NCBI GenBank assembly: GCA_011033025.1
Contig: WFMF01000148.1
Location: forward strand, 329,194 to 393,193
Length of the DNA: 64,000 bases
Source: Beroe forskalii
Taxonomy: Eukaryota > Ctenophora > Nuda > Beroida > Beroidae
Direction of reading: 5' to 3'
A program made the translations under genes and the position numbers. The notes under the pieces are model-generated. The model did not search any database and was not told where the DNA came from. It was given only the letters and a program-made list of their open reading frames with translations. Within the stretch, counting starts at the first letter, position 1, and each line of letters starts with the position of its first letter. Of this stretch, positions 12,289 to 23,900 are shown in pieces.

Positions 12289-12894
12289 AACATTACAGTT
12301 GTCTAACCTTTTCCTAACTTCTTAAGGGTGTATGTTTGGGCATCATATTTTTTCTTTCGTTTTTCTGCTCCTTGGATAGTTTGATAGTATTGTGAACTGT
12401 GCGAATTGTGATCTTGCTTTTCATCTTATTTTCAGCAAAACGAGAATTTTCTTTTGTTGTTGTACCAAGGGGGGTACTCAAGTTATCCACATGTATTTCC
12501 TGTAGCCACATGTTGAATTTGAATTTGAATATCATTTTACAGCACAATTACAATATATATTTTTTCAATAATTTATACAAAGGAGCATCTCGGTTGTGCT
12601 GAGGGACAGCACTTAGTCAATCATCAAGACTGTTATCAAGGCCACCCATTAGGAAATAAATATAATATATCAAATAATATGCTGAAATAAATTATTAGTT
12701 AATTTCAAAACACTCAATAAAGTGCATACTGTAAAGAATAAAATAGTATTTAACTTATTTACAGAAATATGAAGCTGCATTTTAGTGACTTGCCAAGGTC
12801 AGGCTGCATTTAATGACAATCCCAGGTCAAAATAATAATTTAAGTAATAATTTAATTAAAAAGTCCTCAGCAGCAATATATTCATTAAAATAAA
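12289..12894. other. Non-coding interval left of the duplicated block
   Basis: No gene recognised. The duplicated DNAJC21/POMP block starts at about 12,895, where similarity to 22,050 begins. Confidence 0.4.
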
Positions 12895-15800
12895 AATGAA
12901 GGTGAACTCTAAATCAACCAGAAAATTAAATTTTTAAAAATTGGAAAAATTTAAAAGGATGGAATTCTTCAAAATATGGACAAAACCAGAAACTAAAAAA
13001 AGAAATTAGAACCAAATACCAACTTTTAAATTTTTCCCCTCCCCACAAACATACATGTCATCGTCTTCATCTTCACGTTTGTTCCCTCTGTTTTCTTTTT
13101 TCTTTTTTCTTGTGGCTGGCTGTACTGGTTCAGTCAGCTCTTCTTCCACAACTCTGAGATTGAGTGTTTGTGATTATTAGATGAATTTTGGTCATTTGGA
13201 AATAACGTGATCAACCAAAAGTAAAATGATCAATCGCATCAAAGACAGCAAACAAGTTAATGTTCAAGTAAATTGGTGCCAGGCTAAAATTCAGGCTAAA
13301 GTCTTATCTATGAAGGTTATGATGAATATGATACCAGGGCCCACCCCCTCTTTAAACCCGGGGAAAACTCCGCCTGAACCCGAAGCTTTTCAACATGTTT
13401 CTTAGATTTCTCATGCTGCTTCATCCTGGATAGAAGTTAGTTACTTAGTTAGAGTTCCAGATACTGATCGCTCGAAACTCAAGAGGGAGAGGTCAATAAT
13501 TACAATAACAACGATAAAGATACCCGATTTGGGGGTGAATTAACAAGGGTTACATTTTTCTTTTAAAAACTTTTGAGGGGCAGTAGAAAGGATCCTCCTC
13601 TTCGTCATGTCAAATACTCATTAACAGTTCCTTTTGGAGGCAGGTTGAGTGATGGGGATGAGTTGCGATGAGGGTAGTAAATAATACTGTGTTTAAAAGT
13701 TGTCAAAGATCATCGTCAAATTGTCACATTTTTGGTGTTAAGACCTTTGCAATCACAGAAAGTGGCTAATAAACACGTTTTAACGTTAAACTCTGAAGCA
13801 GAATAACAAGTTTTTTAGAAGATAAGATTTGATTGAACCCCCAAGGGGTTCCCCCAAATTTTTGGACTTTTTGAGAAAATGTTGACAAATCGTCAATTTT
13901 TTGGCCCGGGGTTTTTGGGAGAACCCTGCCCGGGGGGGCCCTTTAAAGGGGCCAAAAATGGGCATTTTTTTCAAAGCGATTGGGAGAGATCGGGTTGTGC
14001 ATGTTGGAGTTTCCTAAAAAAATTTGAAGTCGATATTCAAATGGGGAGTTTGGCCGAAAACGTATCCCATATGGGTTGCGCAATTATTTTGGCCCTAACC
14101 CGCAAAAATTTAAAATTTTGAATGCAACTTTTTTCGGGTAGCATTGGTTTTTTTATTTCGCAAAATTGGGTTTATTGTTGGGTTTGGGAAAACCTTCCCC
14201 AAAAGTTTTCTGGGTTGGTTTGCGAAAAAATTTTTATTTTTTTTTCCCCCCCATTTTTAAAATTTTTTCGAAATTTTTTGAATCCTTTGAAACAATTTTG
14301 CACTTATTTTTTGTCGAAATTTGAGTTATTTTTTTGGTCCTCGGGCCAAAAAACCCGGATTTTTTTTGAGGACCAAAAGGGGGCCCAAAAATTTTGTCAA
14401 AACAAAGCAAGACTAAAAAATTTTAAAAAATTTAAAAATAAGGAAAAAAAAATCTTTTTCCCAAAACCCCCAAAAATTTTTTTTTTTCCCCAAGGCCCAA
14501 GAATCAACCGGCCCCGTAAAAATAACCTCCCTTCGTAAAATTGGTTTCTTTAAAATATTGATTTTGGGGGTTAGGGGGAAAAAACTTCCCCTTCCCTTGG
14601 AACTTTTTTTGGGGCCAAAAGTATCGACTTTAAATGGTAACCGGGGAATATCGTTACCCCATCTCGTCAAGCCTTTAAAAATGAAGGCCCATTTGGGCAG
14701 GCCCGGGGGGGCCCCGGCCTTTTAGTAATTTGGGGGCCCCCCAAAAAAGTTTTTAAAAAGGTTTTCTGGTGATTCGTTGGGTCGATCGACCCCTTTCCCC
14801 AACGGGAAGCTACTTTTAGGCCGAAAAAACGGGGAAAATTTTTGTGCTTTTGTTTGTTCTGAATTTTGTCTTCGCGTTACGAAATCAACACAAAAATTTG
14901 CGACAGTGGCAATTCGCCTGACGTCGCAAAATGAACCAGATAAGACATTATACCCCCCCCAAAACTTTTGTTTTAGGGCCTGTAAGTTTGGTTATACGGT
15001 CTCCACTGAATACAGTGTAAAAAAACTTAAAATGAAATTTTATTTTTTAAAGACACTCAAAATCTGTAAGCGTTGAATCGGACAAGGGTCGTCAGACCGA
15101 GTGGGAAGAAATACTGTTGTTTGGTCAGAAAATAGTCACAAAGCTATTTCCGGTCGGGGTATAATCCGGTTCCATGATCTCAGCTGTGACCGAATACCTT
15201 CGATAATGAACTCAACCTCTCCATTATCCAACACAAAGTCTCGGCTGTCGCCTCGACCATGTAAGTTGCGGTATACGGTCACCACTTCGACATGTAACCG
15301 CTTAGTTTACCTCATCATGTTGAGCTAGAGTTTCTTTCTCTTGTTCGGCTATCCTCTCAATTTCCCTGCAAAATAGACACATCGGCTAGACAGTGGTCAG
15401 AGGGTATCTGGTTTATTCACGCAAAGAATCATGATACTATGCGATCACATGTGATTCATATATATTCCAACTTATCAATCCCTTGTTTAAATTTGGAGCC
15501 TAAACCCATAAAATTTTAAAAGCAACCCCTCATATTCATTTTTTCCCCAATAACCCAAATACTCACCTCTTCCCCCCTCTTCCCCTCCTTTCTCAGCCTC
15601 CCCTTTTTTTCCAGAACCTTTCCCTTCCTCTGAGCAAACTGGGGTCTTTCTTTTTGATGCGAACCGGGGCCCTGACTGAGCATTGTACCCTTCTTTCCTT
15701 CATTCTTCTTGTTTTCCCCAGCACGCCCTCGTCCCCATCAGCCAGGGGGTGGGGTAAATCTCAGGAAACCCTACTGTATGAATAAGATGGACATGAAAAG

Positions 15801-17060
15801 ATATCAAGATAGTGAAGTTATAAATTCGGTGTCCTCAAATGAGATATTCCCCAATTAAGCCGGGAAAAAAAACGACTTTGAAGAATTTCGGCCCCTTATG
15901 CAAAAAGAAAAACAAACCTGCCTGGTTACCAACTTAATTTTCGCTTTTATTGGCAAACTATCATTTCAAATACCAATTCGATGTCGTATACTCGTTACCC
16001 AAATTAACCTCTTAGTGGAGAGCCCCTCCGGTGGGTCTGACGTCATCAAAGGTTGGGTTGCCCGAACAGGGGGGTTTTCCCAGTCGCCCCCTTCACGTAC
16101 AGAAAAAATTAACTTTTCAAAACAAAGGACATTCAAAAATTAGTCCATTGAAGAGAAAAATAAAATTCCCCGGTTTTGGGGAGTAACTGAAAAATTGGGG
16201 TTTTATATTTTTCTAAACGATTTTAGAGAAAGCACATCCCCTCCCTTCCCTCTGGGTAAACAAGTCATTAAAGGTGAACCCCTTTTAAAACCAGAGTAAA
16301 GGGGGAATGGAAACCCCATCCTTTTTATCTTTGTTTTGACCGAACGGGAACGATCAGAGATGAAAATGAGGGACATCATCAAAGAGGGGCCCCGGGGGTC
16401 CTGGGAAGCCCCGGGGGGACGCTATCTAGTCCCAGGCGAGGGGGGGTGGTGAAGGTGATGGAGGTGGTGGGGGTAAAAATGGGGTTGTGGTGGGGGGAAT
16501 CCCTTAAAACAATAAGATCCAGGCTATCGAAAATGAGAATGTCACCCCTGTATTGTGAGGTGACAGTTGGTTCTAGAAACATCCATTCTGTCTACTGACA
16601 ACGCCAAACTAGCTACCCCCCTTTTCCTTCTCACCATTTTGCCTAAAATAAGACAAAAACTCCACACTATTGGTCAAAACAACAATTGTAACAAAATTGT
16701 CCCAAAAAAATCACCACCTCCCCCGAGAATTGTTTCCCTGTTTCTAAGTTTTTAATACCAAAAATTAATTCCTGGGTTGTTTAAAATTTTGCTTCCTTCA
16801 TTCCCTGATAAGTTAATTATTAGATTAAGAGAGGGTGAGGTTTTGGAGGGGTTGGGGGGGTCATTAACACCCCGTGTTTCTTCTTCATTCCCCTGGGTTA
16901 ATGATTATCAAATATAATTACTAAGATCTGGAGACTGGATGGGTGGATTTGATATGACTGAAGACAGGACAGGGAGGGGTCTAGAGTTTTTTTCTTTCCA
17001 CTTTAGAGCCAGCTGAGTTTTTGATTCATCCGCACCCGACTTTTCAACCAACACCTCTAG
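12895..17060 (-). pseudogene. DNAJC21: Truncated second copy of DNAJC21 (error-rich)
   Basis: Aligns in order to 22,040-26,940 about 9-10 kb downstream: the acidic/lysine exon (13,050-13,160), the MKQHEK-type zinc-finger exon (13,370-13,430), the coiled-coil exon (15,560-15,730), the exon 2 start (about 16,880) and the J-domain exon 1 (17,000-17,070). The last three coding exons (counterparts of 20,921-21,955) are missing, because the duplication starts near 12,895. A ~1-kb stretch at 13,800-14,850 has no counterpart. It lacks the 1.6-kb composite element that sits at 23,773-25,368 in the other copy. Reading frames are broken, but homopolymer errors dominate. Either a pseudogene or an unpolished duplicate. 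Confidence 0.7.
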
Positions 17061-17539
17061 AACACTTCATACAGAGGAGTTTGGGTTAGCGGGTAAAATA
17101 GAGGGAAAGAGCATTTTGGGTCAAAAAACCAAAAAACTCGTATTCACTGGCTTTTAAAAAACAAGAAAAAACTTGGGGAAATCAGGTGTTACGAAAGAGA
17201 TGTGCTGTATATGTCTTGACAGGCTTATAACCAAATTGTATAAAGCATAAAGATGAAATAAACAAGTTCAGGTGATAGCACAAATATAATCATCATTAAG
17301 TCATGATATCAGATATATTGAGATCACAGTATCCAGCTGAGAGTTCTCTAGGTTTGAATATAATATGGTGTGAATTCTTTCAACAACACAAATATTGATA
17401 ATTCAATTTCAATGTCCTTTTAACAAAAACAGAACACTGAACCAGTCATTGAAGCAAGCATTTATCGATTTTTATGGGCCAGTGTCTGTTTTAGTGTTTG
17501 AAAGAACCACAATAAGTTACATATTCAACACAGGTTGTC

Positions 17540-18545
17540 AAGTTTTCAGGTGTTTTTTGCATCTGCCATTGAATTTTCCTCCCAAGGACTTGGATGGGGG
17601 GAAAGAAATTTGATACCCTCATCTGACCAAAACATTCCAAAGGGAGATGGGAGTTAATCCCTGGGCCTCCCAATCTGAATGATTTTACTTGAATGGGGTT
17701 TATGGATGAGGGGGAAAACAACAAATTTGGGAGTTTAAATTGTTGATTAACCAAAAAATGATTTTGTTAACAGGGGTATTCGGTTCCCCGCTTCCCCCTC
17801 CCCTCTGACCAAACACATTTTTTGGCAACATTTTATTCCACTCGATATATGCAGGGGAATAAGATGTTCCATTTTTGTCAATTAAACAAATAACATGGGG
17901 CAATCACCAAATTCTAAAATGGACTTTAGTTACAAAAAATCTTACCAGATGCAATGATGTTCTGTATGGTTTCCCAAAAGGGAAGGGCTAAGCCATGATT
18001 TTGTTTGCCTTTCAGTTTAATTTGTGCGACCCCAGGTCAAAATTGCTCTGTTTTTTAATTTATGGGGGTTTTTCTGATTTTGATTAACAAAACCAGTCCC
18101 CAAATATGAGATTGTTAGGTCAATGCTCAAATGACTGAGAATAAATTTAAAAACACTCAATTTAAAATTTTTCGATAAATTTATAAGAATATTTAATTTT
18201 TATAGGCCTCTAGTATCAGAACCACACAAATATGTAAAATTCAACTTTTAATTAAGTGCATACTGTTAATCAAAATAAAGGTCATCAAAAAAGGGTATGG
18301 GTATATGACATAAAATAAATGAATATCAACCAAAGATAGGAGGAGGGGGAAGAGACTTAACAAAATCAATGTTCCATGAGAAAAAGTCCTCCCATCAACT
18401 GTGAAAAGAACGGGGGTTTATTTAATTTTTTAAAATATATCATTACCATGGCGTCAAAAACACCAAATGGCCCCCACATCAGGTGTCAACTCTAGGTGAT
18501 GGTGAAGGATAACCAAATTTTAACACCATCAACCTTTAAAAAAAA
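17540..18545 (-). pseudogene. POMP: Second copy of POMP (error-rich)
   Basis: The three exons of POMP at 27,485-29,024 have recognisable counterparts: exon 3 near 17,540-17,680, exon 2 near 17,945-18,110 and exon 1 near 18,440-18,540. Shared introns include the hairpin region at 17,824-17,870. Codons are disrupted by run-length changes throughout. Lies in the same order and orientation beside the DNAJC21 copy, so the block was duplicated as a unit. Confidence 0.7.
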
Positions 18546-19439
18546 AATTTTAAATATAAAAGTTTTATCATAACTATTTTTAACTATTCTTTCTAAATTT
18601 GTGTTTTCAAATTTCATAAAATACAGAGGCAGATTATAAAAATTGCACAAAGAAAATCAAACTTAATCGAAATATTTTTGAACAACATCACCCCCTTTAA
18701 AAAAACCCCCCCAAATAAAACATGATTGGGAAAGATTAACAGGTTTGGGCGTAAGGGGGTCTTGTGTCATCAGCAACATATTGAAAGGATAGCAAAAAAA
18801 AACCAGTATAACCCCCATGGATGGGATGATCAAAAAACAAATGCATGGATGAACAACAAAAACAATAAAGATTTAATAATGCGAAAATTAAAAATGACCC
18901 AATTTAAATTTAAATTAATTTGTCTAATCCCCCAAGAGCCCAAAGAACAAATACAAAAGTAATTGGGAAAACCCATTATGAAACACTCAGATATCATAAC
19001 ACCGAGCATTAATAATTTGGATGATACTTGATAAGATAACATTTTTATAATAGATTCAACACGAATATATCAAACACCTTCATAATCATCTACCATGAAC
19101 TGTAACTTTTGATCTGCAGGTGTTTGCCCCAGGACAGATCAAAGTTTTGAGTTAAATGACTAAGCCAGTACTAATCCAAAGCAGCAGTATTTTTTGGAGT
19201 TTAAACTACAATATAAAATATGATGACGAGTTTTGATGAACACATCAGCATTGTTCTCAGAGCTCAATCATTTTTCAATTCAACTTGTTGCAGGATCTAG
19301 TCTTTCAGCCTCATCTGACGTGTTTTCATTTTGAATTTTAAATAAAACCGATATAAATATGCTTTAAATAAGTTTAACAAAAATGATTCCAAGCCCAACA
19401 CAACCCCTCAAAAGTCGAAATGACATGACAGAATGTTGT

Positions 19440-19530
19440 TAATAACGTCATGGTTCCTAAGCCCGCATAGGTGTGTGTACGCGCGCGGCGCTTCCTTACG
19501 GGGAAGCGCGCCGCGCAACGCAGACAGGGA
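19440..19530. repeat. GC-rich dispersed repeat, hairpin unit
   Basis: Contains CCTAAGCCCGCATAGGTGTG, then GCGCGCGGCGCTTCC and its inverse GGAAGCGCGCCGCGC. Same family as 29,865-30,175 and 49,355-49,690. Confidence 0.7.
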
Positions 19531-20330
19531 TAAACGTGTTTAGCAAACGTCATGGATGTAATGAAATCCATTTATTTATCAAAAGCAAAATATCGGCGCG
19601 CGGGAGGGGGTCGGGTCATAGTGCCGGCATTTTTTCCCCACCCCCCCGCCCTTTCTGGGCCCCAAGACCCGGTTTTTAAAGGGGAAAAACAACCAAAATT
19701 TTTCAGTATAAATTGCGAGCTGCCCGGGCCGGGTTGGGGCCCCCGTTACATTTTCTCCCTCCCCCCCTTTTTTCAAAAAAAAGGGGCCTGGGGGGGCCTT
19801 TTTGGGGGTTTAAGTGAAAAAAAGACGGACATTCGGGTTCAAATTTAATAGCGCCGCCCCCTTCTCCCTCTTCTATGCAGGAAAAAATTTAAAATTTTTA
19901 AAATATTTAAAACCAATATGTAGAAAAAATTCTTATGTTCTATGGGTTTAAAAAATTTTAATTTTATTTTTGGGGTTTTGTTTTAATTTTAAAGCCCGTC
20001 ATTTCTCGCAAAATTAAATTTCAAATTGGGGTTATAACAGGGAATTTTTTAAATTTTTTCGATCCCAAAAAAATATTCAATTTTTCAGTTTTGAATATTC
20101 TGCTGTCTATGGAGGGTTTTTTCTTAATTGTTGTGCTGTGCCTAACCCAACATACCTTTACTTAGGATTCCTTTGGGGAAAACCATTTATTGATGATGGG
20201 GAGTTTCCGATCCGGGATAGACTCTATGATCCCGGGGAGGTCCTTGATTTGGGAAAAACTCGGTAGCTGGTCAGGGCTTTCTGGTATCTGTCAATCCGGA
20301 GAACGGGGCCAGCCCTACCGCACCACGGAA

Positions 20331-20920
20331 CCACTCATTGCCTTCTTGCCGGGCGACACTTGAGACTGAACAAGACATAGGAAACCTAATCCAGGGTAAC
20401 TGTTGAGTAAGGGTGGGGATTAATTAAATAGCAAGAATAACATCCCATCAATTCTACGGTGTTGTAGCGAAAATCGTTGGAAAATAAAAATTCGGCGAGG
20501 TTATGTTAAAACTATAGTTCGAAAAATCGAGTGAAACTAAATACACATTTTATACACGTCGCGATACAACTTGCTATGCAGTTTTATTGAAGTGCATGGA
20601 ATAACATGGTGCAGCGTCTTTATCATGCTGCTTTTAGCTTGCAATAATAATATTAGAGATGGAGTGGAACATTCGAGAAAAGTAGAGTCAGAAATGAGTT
20701 TTTCATCGACTGCTTTTATGAAGAGTTAATGATGGTTTGAATCAAATAATTTCAGGGAAGACCAGCTATAAATCATAAGTTTTATCTGATTCGATCATAA
20801 TTCATCAATAAATATATCAGCTACAATAAAATTGGAATAAAATGAACCCAACCTGTACGAAAATAACGGGTAAACCTGAGAAATCACACCTAAAATCTAA
20901 AGATATACGTTCAACTTACA
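20331..20920. other. Non-coding interval 3' of DNAJC21
   Basis: Clean AT-rich sequence from about 20,410. No gene recognised; presumably the 3'UTR and downstream flank of DNAJC21. Confidence 0.4.
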
Positions 20921-23900
20921 TCACCTTTTCCTACCCTTCTTATTCTTTTTGTTACCCGCAGATTTACTATTGTTACTTTTCGGAACAAACTCCTTCTTAA
21001 TAGCGTGTCCGGATTCCTTCAAGTGTTCGAATAGTTTGGTCTTGCTGGGGAATGAAGCTTGGCACATGTTACAGGAGGCTGTCTTGGGACCGTTTGTAGT
21101 TTGGGAGGTGTCTGGTGCTTTGGAAGTGCTGATTACTGTGTACTCTTCGTTAGAGGGAGGCTTTCCTTCACGGCTGAGAAAGGAAGTGAGATAATACGGA
21201 GTTTGGTACATTTTTACCATTGACTTCGTACTTGTCCACGCAATATGAGCCTGCAGGCAATGAATAGAAAACACAAAGGAACTCACATAGGGCAGTTCCT
21301 GATAAGGTGAGATTGACAGTTTTAGTTAATTGTGGGAAACAATTCCACAAACAGGTGAACCTACCAGTCGCCTGGGGGAGGTCGGGTCATGACAGGGAAA
21401 CCGCAGTAAGTAGTCTCTTCCTGCGTGTAGTAGTGTCCCATGTACTCCCTCCACTCCTCCTCTGGGGCGTCCTCAGCTGGACGGGGAGGTCCGACAACAG
21501 CTGAAATGATGAAAGGAATGAGGACGAGGATGGTTTAAGTTTAGGGAAATGAAAATTAGGGGTATGTATAGCATATCGGTAGATCGAATGAAATTGGTCG
21601 ATCGATCAACTTCATTTGATTGACTGGTGGACAGACAACAGCTGAGATTGTTTAATTTTGTTAGGGGAGATAATTTATATTTGTTGTTGAGGTGAGATAA
21701 AACTGATTTTAAACGCTACAAACTTGGATGCCACATAGTGGGTTGAAAATGGCACTTATTAAAATCTTTGATATCACATGCTTCAGTGGAAGAATCATTC
21801 ATTACTCACCTTCAGGTTTGGTAGCTGATTCTTCTTCCGCTGATGAATGCTGTGAATTATTCTGTTCTGCATTTTCTACTTGAATTTCTGCTTCTTCTTC
21901 GTCGTCTTCTTCTAATTTACAGTTTCTGAGGGCTTCTTCTACCTCTGCCGCATCACTGCGGTTATTGAAATAATAAAAATAATAATAATTAGAGATTTTG
22001 TCACTCGACAACTCATGTAAATCTCTCTACCCATTACAGCATTTAAAGGATGAACTCTGAAATCAGCCAGAGAATTAAATTCCCCGATATTGCTATGTTA
22101 TAAGGATAAAATTCTCCCAAATAATGGACAAAAACGGAAACGAAAAAGAGGAATTAGAACGAAATACCAACTTGTTTAGATTGGTCTCTTCTCCAGGCAA
22201 AGCATACATGTCATCATCCTCATCTTCTTCGTTTTGTTGCCTCCTGTTTTTCTTCTTTTTCTTTTTCTTCGTGGGCGTAGGCTGCACTGGTTCAGTCAGC
22301 TCTTCTTCCACAACTCTGAGTGTTTGTGATTATTAGACGAATTTGGGTCATTTTGAAATATCGTAATCAACCAAGAGTAATATGATCAATCGCATCATAT
22401 ATGGCAAACAAGCTAATGTTCAAGTTGAAATTGGTGCCAGGCTTCAAAGTCTTATCAATAAAGTTGTATAGATGGAATATGATACCTACGGCTGTGCAAG
22501 CCCCGCCGCCTCCAACTCTGTAGAGAATTCCGCCTGTAGTTCTGCAAGCTTCTCAACGTGTTTCTTAGACTTCTCATGCTGCTTCATCCTGGATAGAAGT
22601 TAGAGAGGGTTCCAGATACTTATCGTTCAATACTCAGGGGGGATAAATAATTTCAATAACAACGATAAAGACATCCGAATTGAGGTGGCAATTTGTAAAA
22701 AGCGGTTACATTTTGTCTGATTTGAAGAGCTTCTTGCAAAGCGGGCAGTAGAAAGGATCCTCCTCTTCGTCGCTGTCGGAATATTCATTCAACAGCTCGT
22801 CCAGTTGCTGAGGCAGGGAATTGAGTGATGAGATTGGTGGCTACGAGGGTAGTAAATAATAGTGTTTAAACGTTTTGGAACATCGCCACCGTTTTTACAG
22901 ATAGGTGAAGATCATCGTCAAAATGTTATATTTTTAGTGGTAAGCCCTTTGCCAACACAAATAGTGGCTAATAAACAGTCTGAATGATGAACCCTGGAAG
23001 CCTGAAGTATATGTTGAATTGAACGCACTTTCCCAAATCAACAAAGCTGCACTTTTCAGCGCGCACGTACGCAAAATCAGGAAATTTGTGTGCTTTAATC
23101 GCTCTCGTTTTGAGATTTTGTCTTCGCGCGTTACGAAATCAACACAAAATTCTGGGACAGTGGCAATAACACGCATGACGTCGCAAAATTAACCGAAGAT
23201 AGGACTGAAATTGGGTTATACCTCGTCATGTTGAGCCAGAGTTTCTTTCTCCTGTTCAGCTATCCTTTCAATTTCCCTGCAAAATAGATGCATCATCTTT
23301 ACAGTGGTCAGAGAGTAACTGGTTTATTTACGCAATAAATCGTGTTATCATGTGATCACATGTATCTTCTAACGTATCAATGAACCCTCTGCAAAAACTT
23401 CGTGTATTGAAGAGAAACTATCAACCATAGAATTCTCAAAAGCAATCCATACATATTCATTGCACATTCCCCTATCCAATAATCCACATACTCAGCCCTC
23501 TTTCTCCTCTGTTCCTCCTTCCTTCTCTTCTCAGCCTCCAGCCTTTCCTCTTCTAGAACCTTCTGCCGTTCTCTCTGGGCAATGACTCGCGGGTCTTTCT
23601 TCTTGATGTGTGATACCAGCGTCCTGACTGAGTCATTGTATTCCTTCTTTGCCTCGTCCACTATTTTCTTGTTTTCTTTCTCCATTGCACGCAGCACTCG
23701 TCTCCCGTCAGCCTATAGTGAGGTAGGAGGTAAATCAAAGTAAACCCTACTGTATGAACAATATGGACTAAATTCCCGCCCTGGCCAGGGCGGTAACCCC
23801 CCGCGGTAAAAAGAAAACTGGCCAGGGGTATAAGTTAGAGATTTGAGTGTCACAGGGTGATATAATATATAATATCATGATAATTGGGAGCAAATTTGGA

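Larger units (their letters stand above)
13300..20330. other. Low-quality stretch over the duplicated block
   Basis: Dense runs of G, C, A and T replace clean sequence seen in the counterpart block at 22-30 kb. Quality is uneven: 17,200-17,400 and 19,050-19,440 align well, while 13,800-14,850 and 19,600-20,330 are nearly unreadable. Inference: consensus errors laid over a real duplication. Confidence 0.6.

Noticed and set aside
14122-14670. 138-aa Phe/Lys-rich frame and its antisense partner
   Set aside because: Lies in the homopolymer-rich island; composition follows T and A runs, and no counterpart exists in the clean copy.
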